A stretch of DNA of 64,000 nucleotides, from NCBI RefSeq assembly GCF_014697075.1, contig NZ_JACJRE010000001.1, positions 186,001 through 250,000 on the forward strand, given 5' to 3'. The notes beneath the pieces are model-generated. The model had not been told where the DNA came from and did not search any database. It saw only the letters and a program-made list of their open reading frames with translations. Numbering within the stretch: position 1 is the stretch's first letter; the number at the start of each line of letters is the position of its first letter. The translations under genes and the position numbers were made by a program. This stretch comes from Tolypothrix sp. FACHB-123 (GTDB taxonomy: Bacteria > Cyanobacteriota > Cyanobacteriia > Cyanobacteriales > Nostocaceae). This document shows positions 27,628 through 37,272 of this stretch, piece by piece.

Positions 27628-27817
27628 TCCCCACAAATAACCCCAATTTGCGCGACTAACAATAATTAAGCTCATCCCTGTGTCAGCAGCGATCAGAAGA
27701 TCGTTATCTTTGCGCTCACATTGTATAATTTAATTTCGGGAATTCTCTAGCTATAGATATGCTACTATCTCTGCGGCGGTAACTTATATCAATTAAAAAA
27801 CAATGCTACAGACAGGT

Positions 27818-27841
27818 AGGGGCACAACAATGTTGTGCCCT
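27818..27841. repeat. Short palindrome GGGCACAACA-TGTTGTGCCC
   Basis: A near-perfect inverted repeat 90 bp upstream of the histidine kinase start. It may be a regulator site or a repeat fragment. Confidence 0.5.
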
Positions 27842-27930
27842 TAAGAATAATTGATATGTCGCAAACATTATTTGAATTGGTATTAAGTATAAAAGCTATA
27901 AAATCAGCCATAATTTTTCATCATAAAAAT

Positions 27931-29487
27931 ATGATCAATGAGGACGACACAAGTAATAACCAGCCAGCAGCAAGCAATAATTCAAAAACTAATAAGGGGT
28001 TTTTGTGGGCTGCACGTACCCGGATTCTCTTCTGGTATGTGTTAATTTTAGGTATTGTATTTGTAGTATTTATTCCGGCTTTTCGTCAAGTTTTATATGC
28101 AAGAGTCAATAGCCGCGTTCAGCGAGAGAACAACGCCAAGATGAGAATTTTTGAGGACTTAATTACTGGACAACCCCTTTTTTTTGGGGAGCATCCAGAT
28201 AATAGCGATGATGACAAAGTAATTAATGAACTAAAAGAGTCTGATAACCGCCTGATTAAACCACCAACATCAAAAGAAGAGTTAAAAGATTTTTTTGATG
28301 CTTTTTTAGGTACGCAAATTCCGGAAGATGACACATTTTTAATCGCATTAATTGAAGGAAAATTTTATAAATCTAGTCCCAGAGCCAGACCGAAAGAACT
28401 AAGCCGAGACTCAGAAATAATGCGCTATTTTGCGACTTTAACCCAACCCAAAGAAGGGGAAAAAATAATTCCTGGTAGCGCTGTTGAAAGTATCGTTTAT
28501 TTGGCTCAACCTGTAAAAATTAAAGGCCAAGTTATGGGTGTATTTGTAATAGCACACCCAACTTTTGGCGAACGTGGAGAAGTGGTAGAAGCTGTAGCAG
28601 TTATCGTTCAGGTAGGTGCAGCGGTTGTAATTTTAGCTTTAATATTGGCTTGGTTTGCTTCCGGAAAAATTCTCGCACCCTTGCGTTTGTTAAACCAAAC
28701 TGCTTGTAATATCAGCGCCTCAGATTTAAATCAACGTATTTCTGTTAGTGGTCAAGGAGAACTAGCGGAACTAGCAACTACCTTTAATGCCATGATGGAT
28801 AGGTTGCAAAATGCTTTCATCAGTCAGCGAAATTTTATTAATGATGCGGGTCACGAATTACGCACGCCAATTACAATTATTCGCGGTCATCTAGAGTTGA
28901 TGGGGAATCACCCAGAAGAAATAGAAGAAACTCTAGCCTTAGTCATGGATGAACTAGAACGGATGAATCGGTTTGTCAATGACATGATTTTACTAGCAAA
29001 GGCAGAGCATCCCGATTTTTTGCATTTAGAAACAGTGGATGTTTGTGCTTTAACCGAAGAATTGTATGCCAAAATTCAGGCTTTAGGCGATCGCCAATGG
29101 CGACTCCAAGCCACCGCCAAATGTAAAATAGTCGCGGATCGTCAGCGTCTCACCCAGGCTGTGATGAATTTAGTCCAAAACGCTACCCAACATACCACAG
29201 ATATTGATACTATTACCCTTGGTTCAGCGATACATCAAGATAAGGTTAGCTTTTGGGTACATGATACGGGAGAAGGTATTGCTGAAGCCGACCAACAAAG
29301 AATTTTTCAGCGTTTTGCGCGTTCTGCAAACAGTCGTCGTCGTTCTGAAGGCGCAGGTTTAGGATTATCTATTGTCCAAGCTATTGCAGTAGCTCATGGT
29401 GGACATGTTACTTTGAAAAGTAAGCAAGGAGCGGGAGCTAAATTCACTATCATTTTACCTTTGGAACCGCCCCAAGAAAGAAAATAG
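27931..29487 (+). CDS. Sensor histidine kinase with HAMP domain
   Basis: A membrane sensor kinase of 518 residues from the ATG at 27931. TM1 follows ARTR (ILFWYVLILGIVFVVFIPAF), a periplasmic domain of about 170 residues follows, then TM2 (AVIVQVGAAVVILALILAWF) and a HAMP linker (LNQTACNISASDLNQRISVS). The kinase core has H-box DAGHELRTPITIIRGHLEL, N-box NLVQNATQHT, G1 VHDTGEGI and G2 GAGLGLSIVQAI. I preferred 27931 over the GTG at 27835 and ATG at 27856 because it places TM1 near the N-terminus as in its paralogue at 48192. The two kinases share the same plan, including an acidic DDE/D-rich periplasmic stretch and the element YLAQPV/L. Confidence 0.9.
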   Translation: MINEDDTSNNQPAASNNSKTNKGFLWAARTRILFWYVLILGIVFVVFIPAFRQVLYARVNSRVQRENNAKMRIFEDLITGQPLFFGEHPDNSDDDKVINELKESDNRLIKPPTSKEELKDFFDAFLGTQIPEDDTFLIALIEGKFYKSSPRARPKELSRDSEIMRYFATLTQPKEGEKIIPGSAVESIVYLAQPVKIKGQVMGVFVIAHPTFGERGEVVEAVAVIVQVGAAVVILALILAWFASGKILAPLRLLNQTACNISASDLNQRISVSGQGELAELATTFNAMMDRLQNAFISQRNFINDAGHELRTPITIIRGHLELMGNHPEEIEETLALVMDELERMNRFVNDMILLAKAEHPDFLHLETVDVCALTEELYAKIQALGDRQWRLQATAKCKIVADRQRLTQAVMNLVQNATQHTTDIDTITLGSAIHQDKVSFWVHDTGEGIAEADQQRIFQRFARSANSRRRSEGAGLGLSIVQAIAVAHGGHVTLKSKQGAGAKFTIILPLEPPQERK

Positions 29488-29660
29488 TTAGAAACTCTAA
29501 ATTTACAATTAACACACTTAAATATAGTAAAAAATCTCGTTATCCCACTTTTACAAATCAAAAACCTAGGACTTAGCTATTGATAATAAATACCTAATCT
29601 TGATGCTTGCAAAACCCTACATATCCTAGGGTTTTAGGAGTGCTAAACCCTCCTATATTG

Positions 29661-29796
29661 CAATACAGTTCAGTTAGCGCCAAAAACCTTAAGTTGCGTA
29701 GGTTGGGTTGAGGAACGAAACCCAACATTTCCAGGAGTTTGTTGGGTTTCACTTCGTTCAACCCAACCTACAATTATCCTTAACTGAACCGTATTG
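29661..29796. mobile_element. MITE-like element of 136 bp with 10-bp flanking duplication
   Basis: Terminal inverted repeats CAATACAGTTCAGTTA (29661-29676) and TAACTGAACCGTATTG (29781-29796) match at 15 of 16 positions. A second inverted pair inside is GTAGGTTGGGTTG / CAACCCAACCTAC. The direct repeat TCCTATATTG flanks both ends (29651-29660 and 29797-29806), as a target-site duplication would. No transposase is encoded. A 10-bp duplication is compatible with IS4-type elements, which is inference. Confidence 0.8.
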
Positions 29797-29825
29797 TCCT
29801 ATATTGCGACTTTGGTAATACCAAC

Positions 29826-29951
29826 AGGACTTACGCAAACAAAATTTGTCATTGCGATCGGAACGCAGTGTAGGGAAACAATCCCATAATATCAGCCAAT
29901 TACGCCTCTGCGCTCTTCATGACTTAATTCCCTAACTTTTGCGTAAGTCCT
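29826..29951. mobile_element. Second MITE-like element with AGGACTTACGCAAA termini
   Basis: AGGACTTACGCAAA at 29826 and its complement TTTGCGTAAGTCCT ending at 29951 bracket about 126 bp with no open frame. No clear target duplication is seen. It lies 19 bp from the 10-bp duplication of the first element. Confidence 0.65.
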
Positions 29952-30165
29952 AACCAATTTAAATAGTTTTTACAGCACATCAATATATTCTAGCGGTCAT
30001 GGCACTGCCATGCCCCTACCGTCTGTCACATTCTTTTTTTAAATTGGTATAAATTATGCCGATTTCAATAACGTTGGCGACATATAGATATATTCTCAAC
30101 AGAACTGCCTCAAAAACCCTAGATAAGCTAATATGTGTCTAAATTGTATAACTACTAATAGGGGC

Positions 30166-30222
30166 TGTTGACTGTCAAGCCCTGAGGATAGATTGTGCAA
30201 CTTAAAAGCAAAATAGATTATA
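30166..30222. repeat. Dispersed GGATTGTGCAACTT repeat, copy 2
   Basis: Matches 8926-8980 (inverted) and 47868-47925 around CCCT-GA-GATGGATTGTGCAACTTAAAA (here GATAGATTG). Confidence 0.65.
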
Positions 30223-30323
30223 GTGGTTTATGGTAAGTATTTTTGCTAATATCACATAAAATTGGATATTTAAATTTCAAAAATAAAGTAATAATTTTCT
30301 CTGTCAAATAACAATTTCAAATA

Positions 30324-30782
30324 ATGTCGTTCAAATCAATTATACTAAATACTTGTAAAGGGTTTATACTTATAATTTTAACGGCTTGTAATAGTTGGAA
30401 AAATCAACAAAAACCTGTAATAGTACCAACAAATGTACAAGCCGCATTCCAAGCCAAATATCCTCAGATTTCCCCAAAGTGGGAAAGGCATCACTACGGT
30501 TATGAGGCAATCTTTACTGAAAAAAATATTTCTACTGAAGTTGAGTTTTCCGATACAGGTGAATGGTTAGAAACAGAATATTTAGTAACAGTTAATGAAT
30601 TTCCCGATTTTATTGTAAAACGCATCAAACAAGAATATCCAAAATTTATTATTACAAAATACGAAATTGAAATTACACCTCAGGGTAAGTTTTACGAAGT
30701 AGATATTACAGATGGTGAAACTGAAAGCGAATTATATTTTGATGTTAAAGGTAATCCTCAAGTTGATTTATATGAAGATTAG
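30324..30782 (+). CDS. PepSY-like lipoprotein
   Basis: A 152-residue exported protein. A lysine-containing signal peptide ends in lipobox LTA-C at about residue 21. Two tandem units follow: VQAAFQAKYPQISPKWERHH ... YEAIFTEKNISTEVEFSDTG and VKRIKQEYPKFIITKYEIEI ... FYEVDITDGETESELYFDVK. This is the pattern of the beta-lactamase-inhibitor-like PepSY-like family (DUF2874). The function of that family is unknown; a role in periplasmic inhibition or binding is only suggested by the fold. It stands alone between repeat-rich gaps. Confidence 0.8.
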   Translation: MSFKSIILNTCKGFILIILTACNSWKNQQKPVIVPTNVQAAFQAKYPQISPKWERHHYGYEAIFTEKNISTEVEFSDTGEWLETEYLVTVNEFPDFIVKRIKQEYPKFIITKYEIEITPQGKFYEVDITDGETESELYFDVKGNPQVDLYED

Positions 30783-30875
30783 GGGCATTGGGCATTGGAA
30801 AGACAGATTTTTATGTTTGGTTATGGCGGAACTACCTTGAAAATAGGGACTAGAGGCTAGGGACTAGGGGCTAGT

Positions 30876-30930
30876 GAAGAGATATTTTCATGCCCTCGTT
30901 GTGTGAAAAATCACATGACCGTCTAACTTG
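30876..30930. repeat. Two-copy dispersed repeat, second copy
   Basis: Counterpart of 20211-20262. It is preceded by a short tandem GGGACTAGGGGCTAG-type array at 30847-30873. Confidence 0.65.
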
Positions 30931-32859
30931 ACAATAGGGTTGACTAATGAATAATCATGTTTAATGTTGAGCGTTTCTGAGTTGTATTACTTGCTACGCT
31001 CTGGAGAACTGTTACTTGTATATAATTGGAGGAACCACTTGCTGCGTTCTTCCGTCTGGTACATCAAGTTAGCCTATGCTGGGAAAGAACCACAACCAGG
31101 TTCTATAAATCTTGCACAAAAAAATACCAGCCTCTAAATCTAGAATATAAAAGCACTTTTGGTAATTACAGTCCAGTTTTCTGACAGTGGTTTGAGCGAC
31201 ATATCCCTGAATAATTTATTCCGTCTCTAGGCTGAGATGCAGATCGAGATTTAATCATTATTTCTATCAATGGTTAATTGAGATAGTATAGGTAATCCTG
31301 ACGATTCGCCTTTTTAGGCTAATTTTACGAATAGATATAGATTCGCATCTATCAAAAGATAGATATTTTTATATGCGATCGGAAATGAATTTGAGCAGAA
31401 AGGTAACTTATATGAAGAAGCAACCACAAGGGTAGTATTAAGCACTCACAATCGAATCAGGGCAGGATTAAAATGGCTGTGACTATACGATGACTCCCGA
31501 TTTACTAGATACTTGTATTGCTTCATAGAAGTAGAATTATCTATTTTTTGAAAGTGTGTTAGAAATCGCCAAAGCCTTTCACTACAAGGCAAAAGCCCAA
31601 TTATTTATGAGATTATTAAATCTTTATATTCTGCTCACAATCATTTCCGCTTTACCAAAGATTTAAATTTGGGATTTCAAATTTGATCAACAGAGAATCA
31701 GTAAATTGGAAATAATTTTGAGGTTAAAAGGGCATTTTCAGATATTGACAGATGCACGGTAAGCATAAGAGAATACTACTCGTGATTCCTAAATAGATTT
31801 CTTAAGAAGACTAATTTTTTCTTTAGACCCGGCTAGATAATTCAATCAAATCAGACGTAAATTACTTTGGCAGAGCATAGTAAATGTTTATCCTACATTT
31901 AAACAAATACTTAACTAACAGTTAACTAGGGTTAAGTAAAAAACAAAAGCTTTGTTCAATCAGTGATTACTGAAGTTATAAAATCTCGGTGAATTGGCAA
32001 CAGACTTTAATTTTGGGGTTGGGTGGTCTACTATCATGTTATTTACATACTATCATTTTAGGTTTCTGGCGCAAAGAGATTGCATCATGAAAGCGATCGG
32101 CAATAAACCGCTATTTCAGCATTGCTCGATCTACTTAAATGATGTCATTGAAAATCAGCTAAATTTGTGATAAATAGGAATAGTCTCTAATGATAGAATT
32201 ACATTGTTACAGACTGAACTAATCTTAATTGATTTACAACTGATATCCTTGTAATTCGATGGTTAGAACTGTTTGTACTTACCTAAGATTTGCAGTTAAG
32301 CACAAATGAAATCTACGGTAATGTGGCTAGAGACTAATCAATAAGGCTAGAGAACTGAATTTTTGACGTACTTTTTAGGCTAGAGAATCTATAGCACGAA
32401 AGATAATTGGTAAATTAGTGCTATGGTTAAGGCAATTCGGTATTGAGTGTTTCCCATCAAAGACTTTCGTAATAGTTAATTAGCTCCAGGCGACTGGTGT
32501 TAGTTTTCACGGTATGAAATTTTAAAGTTTACTGATTTGGCTTTTGCCTAGCATAATTTGCTGGATGCATATTAGATAAACATAGTTTCGTGCTGGTGAA
32601 ATAACTGCACTTGACATAGGGATATAGTGAAGTTTGACAACAGGCTTCTAAGATAGCTGGAGGCAAATTATGGGGCATAAATTTATGTATTTATGCCGAG
32701 CTTGGAATGGCTAAATTAGCTATGGCTTAACAATGATTTAAACATTTTATACTGATGTGTGAATTTTCAACAAACGTTGTAGTGAAAAATTTTTTCTCGC
32801 GGAGTAATTGGGAGTATGTATTACGAAAGCAAGCAATATTTTCTCACTATGGCTTGATT

Positions 32860-32887
32860 TCCCCTCTCTCAAATTTGGGAGAGGGGA
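32860..32887. terminator. Perfect hairpin upstream of the first RTX gene
   Basis: TCCCCTCTCTCAAATT / TTGGGAGAGGGGA forms a 12-bp stem with a very short loop, 105 bp before the RTX start codon. No T tract follows, so it may be a leader structure or a repeat rather than a terminator. Confidence 0.45.
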
Positions 32888-32991
32888 GTAGTGAGAGTAG
32901 TAAAAATTAATTCCCAATAGAGGGAATTGTGTATCTAGCACCTTTAAGTTAGCTAGCAAAATACTCTTTTGACAAAATAAGGACAATAGAC

Positions 32992-34818
32992 ATGGCAACA
33001 CCAGATAACGATTTGCTTATAGGCACTGCCGCCAGGAATATAATTGATGGCTTAGAAGGCAATGATACCATCGAGGGCAGAGGTGGCAATGATGATCTGT
33101 TTGGCAACATAGGCGATGACATCCTCCGGGGTGAAGCTGGCAATGACAGACTCTTTGGTGGCGGTGACAAAGACATCTTAGAAGGTGGAATTGGCAACGA
33201 CACCCTTGATGGTGGAGACAGCGATGACGAACTCTTTGGTGGAGATGGGAATGATAGTCTCAATGGTGGAGATGCCTCAGACATCCTCTATGGTGGATTG
33301 GGTAATGATAGGCTCTTCGGCGATGCTGGAGATGACACCCTCTATGGTGAAGATGGCAATGACTTCCTAGATGGTGGGGAAGGTAAAGGCGAACTCCACG
33401 GTGGAAATGGTGCTGATACCCTAGTTGCTGGACTAGAAGAAGCCGTCCTGTTTGGGGATGCTGGCAATGATTCCCTAGTTGGTGGTAGCAACAAAGACAA
33501 CATCGATGGTGGTGCTAACAATGACCGCATCTTTGGTAATGATGGCGACGACACTCTGTTAGGTGCTGCTGGTAATGACTTTATCAATGCTGGAGATGGT
33601 TTTGACAACGTTGATGGTGGCGATGGTAACGACACCATAGAAGGCGGCGCTGGCTTTGACACCTTAGCAGGCGGTGCTGGCGTTGACAGAATCCTTGGCG
33701 GCCTTGACAATGACATCATTGAAGGTGGCGACGGCAATGACTTTTTACTCAATGCCACTACTGGAGTGTTTACCAAAGGACTCTTTGGTGAAGACGGCGA
33801 TGACAACATCAATGGCAACGCTGGTAATGACTACCTCAATGGTGGAGAAGGTAATGACACCCTTGAAGGTGATGACACCTTAAGTGCTGCTGGTAGTGAC
33901 ACCATTGATGGTGGTGCTGGTAATGACATCATTGAAGGCGATGCTGACAGCTTGAGTGGTGGTAACGACTCCCTGTTGGGTGGCGACGGTGATGACCAAA
34001 TCTTTGGCTTTAGCGGTGCTGACACCGTTGATGGCGGTACTGGCAATGACACTATTGAAGGCGATGATGCCTTCGGAGACCCTGGTAACGACTCCTTATT
34101 GGGTGGCGACGGTGATGACCAAATCTTTGGTGGTGGCGGCGATGACATCATTAGAGGTGGTCTTGGTATTGACATCCTGGATGGTGGCGACGGTAATGAT
34201 GTCCTCACTGATGAGGGTGGCGCTACTACTTTCTTTGGCGGTGCAGGTAATGAAAGCATCACTGGCGGTATTGACGCTGACTTTATCGATGGTGGAGAAG
34301 ATAATGACTCCCTATTGGGTGGAGGCGGCAACGACACTATCTTAGGTCAAGGTGGCGATGATACCCTCAATGGTCAAGCTGGTGATGACTTCCTCAATGG
34401 TGGCACCGGCATTGACCGGATTATAGGTGGTGCAGGTAATGACACCCTCACTGGTGGAGAAGACCTGGAAGGTCAAACCGCAGCCGATATCTTAAATGGT
34501 GGAGCTGGCGCTGACATATTCCAGTTATCAAGCACAGGCTTCTTGCTAGAGCCATTAGAACCAGGTGATCCTACCCCAATTCTTCCTCCCGGTGACATCA
34601 TCCAGGGCTTCGAGGATGGGATCGACTTTATTGAGTATGAGTTTGTCACTGGCTTTGAAGAACTGATCATCACTGGTAACGGCACTTCTCAGGTTACTAT
34701 CAGCGTTCTCAATCAAGGTATACCTGGAGAAATCCCTGATTTCTTAGAAAAAGTTGCAACCGTGAATGGACTCAATGGTTCCGCGATTACAATCACAGAA
34801 GCAGATTTCCTCGTCTAA
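32992..34818 (+). CDS. RTX (hemolysin-type calcium-binding repeat) protein
   Basis: A 608-residue protein built almost wholly of Gly-Asp-rich nonapeptides (for example GGDGNDSLNGGDASDILYGG) from residue 10 to about 520. Each pair of repeats forms a Ca2+-binding parallel beta-roll. RTX proteins leave the cell unfolded through a type I exporter by an uncleaved C-terminal signal; the last 90 residues here lack repeats and end ITITEADFLV. There is no N-terminal signal peptide, as expected. No enzyme domain is present, so a surface-layer, matrix or adhesin-like role is likelier than a toxin. A good AAGGA site lies nine bases before the ATG. A second pair of long RTX genes and an ABC exporter lie downstream. 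Confidence 0.92.
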   Translation: MATPDNDLLIGTAARNIIDGLEGNDTIEGRGGNDDLFGNIGDDILRGEAGNDRLFGGGDKDILEGGIGNDTLDGGDSDDELFGGDGNDSLNGGDASDILYGGLGNDRLFGDAGDDTLYGEDGNDFLDGGEGKGELHGGNGADTLVAGLEEAVLFGDAGNDSLVGGSNKDNIDGGANNDRIFGNDGDDTLLGAAGNDFINAGDGFDNVDGGDGNDTIEGGAGFDTLAGGAGVDRILGGLDNDIIEGGDGNDFLLNATTGVFTKGLFGEDGDDNINGNAGNDYLNGGEGNDTLEGDDTLSAAGSDTIDGGAGNDIIEGDADSLSGGNDSLLGGDGDDQIFGFSGADTVDGGTGNDTIEGDDAFGDPGNDSLLGGDGDDQIFGGGGDDIIRGGLGIDILDGGDGNDVLTDEGGATTFFGGAGNESITGGIDADFIDGGEDNDSLLGGGGNDTILGQGGDDTLNGQAGDDFLNGGTGIDRIIGGAGNDTLTGGEDLEGQTAADILNGGAGADIFQLSSTGFLLEPLEPGDPTPILPPGDIIQGFEDGIDFIEYEFVTGFEELIITGNGTSQVTISVLNQGIPGEIPDFLEKVATVNGLNGSAITITEADFLV

Positions 34819-34888
34819 GAAATGGGCAACTAGGCGGTGTACTTGGGTACGAACCAAGTAACACACACCTAATAGTTACCCTAACCTT

Positions 34889-34932
34889 CAAGAGTAGCTA
34901 CAGAGTCTGGACAACTTGTTGAGCTACTCTTG
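34889..34932 (+). terminator. Hairpin after the first RTX gene
   Basis: An 11-bp perfect stem CAAGAGTAGCT / AGCTACTCTTG with a 22-base loop, 70 bp after the RTX stop codon; no strong T tract. Confidence 0.45.
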
Positions 34933-35099
34933 GGATTAAGTCTCAATTATAACTATTTGATTTCTTTATGGACTTCAAAGTTAACTTTGAGCAATAGTAG
35001 GGCGAGCAATAATCACTCTACTATCTAAAACTCCAAAATTGTTTGGCGATCAATCGCAAATACCTCCAATTACATACCCACAACGTTTTTTTGCTTGTC

Positions 35100-35132
35100 A
35101 GATTCTCGATTTTTGCAATCTATCGAGAATCT
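35100..35132. other. 11-bp inverted repeat before the GT-PPIase gene
   Basis: AGATTCTCGAT / ATCGAGAATCT around an 11-base loop, about 45 bp upstream of the ATG at 35177. It is a possible operator, leader hairpin or attenuator. The rest of the 34819-35176 gap shows nothing else. Confidence 0.45.
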
Positions 35133-35176
35133 GCTTACCCATAATCAGCGAGCAGAAAACTAATATTTAACAAGCC

Positions 35177-37237
35177 ATGCGAATATTATTTTTACATAAG
35201 AATTTCCCTGCCCAATTTCGGCATGTGGCTGCGGCGTTAGCTCAGGATAAAAATAACCAAGTCTTTTTTGGTACTACTCGCCAAGAAGGTAGTTTGGCTG
35301 GTGTTAATCGAGTGGTTTATAACCCTAAACGGGAAGCTAGAGCAGAAACACACCATTATGTTAAACCCTTAGAAAATGCGGTGCTGCAAGGTCAAGCTGT
35401 GTATCGCCTAGCAGAGCAACTGAAAGCACAGAGCTTTGTTCCCGATGTAGTTTATGGTCATTCGGGTTGGGGCCCGACTTTATTTATTAAAGATATTTTT
35501 CCGCAAGCTAAATTACTTTGTTATTTTGAGTGGTTTTATCACGCTCATGGAACTGACGCAGATTTTGATCCTAGCGATCGCATGACGGCTGATGATGAAG
35601 CCCGAATTAGAATTAAAAATGCGCCTATTTTACAAGATTTATATAGTTGCGATCGCGGTTTGTCTCCTACCTATTGGCAGCGTCAGCAATTCCCGTTAGA
35701 ATATCACAACAAAATTACCGTAATGCATGACGGGGTTGATACTAACTTTTTCTCTCCAAATCCCGGTGCTAAGTTAGTTTTACCCCGGATCAATCTTGAC
35801 CTTTCCCATGCCCAAGAAATTGTCACTTATGCTACTAGAGGCATGGAACCTTATCGGGGATTTCCCCAGTTTATTGAAGCGGTGGCTTTACTCCAGCAAC
35901 AACGCCCTAACTGTCATGTGGTGATTGTCGGTGAAAACCGCGTTGCTTATGGAAAGAAACTCCCCGACGGTAAAACCTATAAGGAGGTGATGCTAGAAAA
36001 ATACGATCTCGACCTCAGCCGAATTCATTTTACAGGTTGGTTACCTTATTCTGAATATTTGCAAGTACTGCAAGCTTCATCGGCTCATGTTTATTTAACT
36101 CGTCCCTTTGTTTTATCTTGGTCTTTAATCGAATCTTTAGCTACAGGTTGTTTGGTAGTGGGTTCGCGAACTGCGCCGGTGATGGAGGTGATTCAAGATG
36201 GTGTTAACGGATTGTTAGCAGATTTCTTTTCACCACAGGAAATATGCGATCGCATTTTAGAAGCTCTGAACCATCCAGATAAAATGGCTAGTATCAGGGC
36301 GAAGGCTAGACAAACAGTGCTTGAGCGCTATGATTTAGCCCAACTATTACCCCAACATTTGCAATGGATACAGCAATCAGAAGAACCTCAACTAATTTCG
36401 CCTTGGGAGGGAAGAAAGTTAGAGTTGGTGGATAGTGGCGAATCTAAGGGATTTGGGAAACAACAAAAAGCCCAGAAGTCTTTAGCTAAATCTGCGCAAA
36501 TTTTACAAGTTAATCATCAAACCTTAACCACCCAAGAAATTATTCCTCTGTTGAGTCGCTATCAACTATTACCCAAGCTTCAGCAAGAACTGATAATAGA
36601 TAGTGCGATCGCTTCTATTACCTGTAGCAACGAAGAAAAAACCCAGTGTTATCAAGATTTTTGCACACAAAATCAATTGTCATCGGAAGCAGAACGCCGA
36701 GCTTGGTTAAAACAGCAAGGGATGAATGAAGCCCAATTCTTAGATTTAGCAACTCGCAATCTGAGAATCGAGAAATTCAAAAAAGCCACCTGGGGTAGTA
36801 AGTTAGAGAATCATTTTCGCCAAATCAAACCGAAACTTGATCAGGTTGTTTATTCTCTGATTCGCCTTCGTGATGGTGCGGTAGCGCAGGAATTGTACTT
36901 TCGTCTATTAGAAGGTGAACAGTCCTTTGCTGAACTCGCAAAACAATATTCCCAAGGTGCAGAAGCTCAAACTGGCGGGTTAATAGGGCCAGTATCATTG
37001 AGTACACCTCATCCCCAACTTGCCCGCATTCTTGCCATCAGCCAACCCGGACAATTGTTGCCACCTAAAAATATTGGTGATTTGTGGTTAATTGTGCGTT
37101 TAGAAAAGTTTATACCAGCACAATTTGACAAACCAATGCAACAACGGCTGCTTAACGAACTGTTTGCAGCTTGGTTAAAAGAGCAAATGCAAAAAACTGC
37201 TCAATCCCCATCTTTAGATATCCAACATTCAGCTTAA
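35177..37237 (+). CDS. Family-4-type glycosyltransferase fused to a parvulin-type peptidyl-prolyl isomerase
   Basis: A 686-residue two-domain protein. Residues 1 to about 400 are a GT-B glycosyltransferase: N-terminal MRILFLHKNFPAQFRHVAAA, HDGVDTNFF, ATRGMEPYRGFPQFIEAV, and the C-terminal donor-site region VYLTRPFVLSWSLIESLATG with SRTAPVMEVIQDGVNGLL. After a Gln/Lys-rich linker, residues about 465-686 are a SurA/PrsA-like parvulin domain: helical segment, then SFAELAKQYSQGAEAQTGGL and GPVSLSTPHPQLARILAI. PPIases of this type accompany cyanobacterial type I exporters. The fusion suggests a foldase tied to a sugar transferase acting on the RTX proteins or on a co-exported glycan. There is no signal peptide, so it is probably cytoplasmic. 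It is 35 bp upstream of the giant RTX gene, so co-transcription is likely. Confidence 0.88.
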   Translation: MRILFLHKNFPAQFRHVAAALAQDKNNQVFFGTTRQEGSLAGVNRVVYNPKREARAETHHYVKPLENAVLQGQAVYRLAEQLKAQSFVPDVVYGHSGWGPTLFIKDIFPQAKLLCYFEWFYHAHGTDADFDPSDRMTADDEARIRIKNAPILQDLYSCDRGLSPTYWQRQQFPLEYHNKITVMHDGVDTNFFSPNPGAKLVLPRINLDLSHAQEIVTYATRGMEPYRGFPQFIEAVALLQQQRPNCHVVIVGENRVAYGKKLPDGKTYKEVMLEKYDLDLSRIHFTGWLPYSEYLQVLQASSAHVYLTRPFVLSWSLIESLATGCLVVGSRTAPVMEVIQDGVNGLLADFFSPQEICDRILEALNHPDKMASIRAKARQTVLERYDLAQLLPQHLQWIQQSEEPQLISPWEGRKLELVDSGESKGFGKQQKAQKSLAKSAQILQVNHQTLTTQEIIPLLSRYQLLPKLQQELIIDSAIASITCSNEEKTQCYQDFCTQNQLSSEAERRAWLKQQGMNEAQFLDLATRNLRIEKFKKATWGSKLENHFRQIKPKLDQVVYSLIRLRDGAVAQELYFRLLEGEQSFAELAKQYSQGAEAQTGGLIGPVSLSTPHPQLARILAISQPGQLLPPKNIGDLWLIVRLEKFIPAQFDKPMQQRLLNELFAAWLKEQMQKTAQSPSLDIQHSA

Positions 37238-37272
37238 ATTACTGATTCTTTAAACCCAAATAGGTACCTAAT

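Larger units (their letters stand above)
30783..32991. other. 2.2-kb stretch with no convincing gene
   Basis: No open frame above about 60 codons lies in the first 1.9 kb. It holds a dispersed repeat (30876-30930), a tiny frame with a Shine-Dalgarno site at 31411 (MKKQPQG then stop), a hairpin with T run at 31347-31370, and a protein-like 44-codon fragment at 31552-31686 (SLQGKSPIIYEIIKSLY, HFRFTKDLNLG) that I cannot assign. The composition is AT-rich. It could be decayed genes, a long 5' leader of the RTX gene, or an unrecognised RNA. Confidence 0.5.

Noticed and set aside
33185-34345. Long open frames on both strands within the first RTX gene (for example 33342-33818 minus, 33956-34345 plus)
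   Set aside because: They arise because repeated GGN-GAY codons leave other frames open; their products are Ser/Pro- or Met/Thr/Val-rich repeats without any protein-like features.
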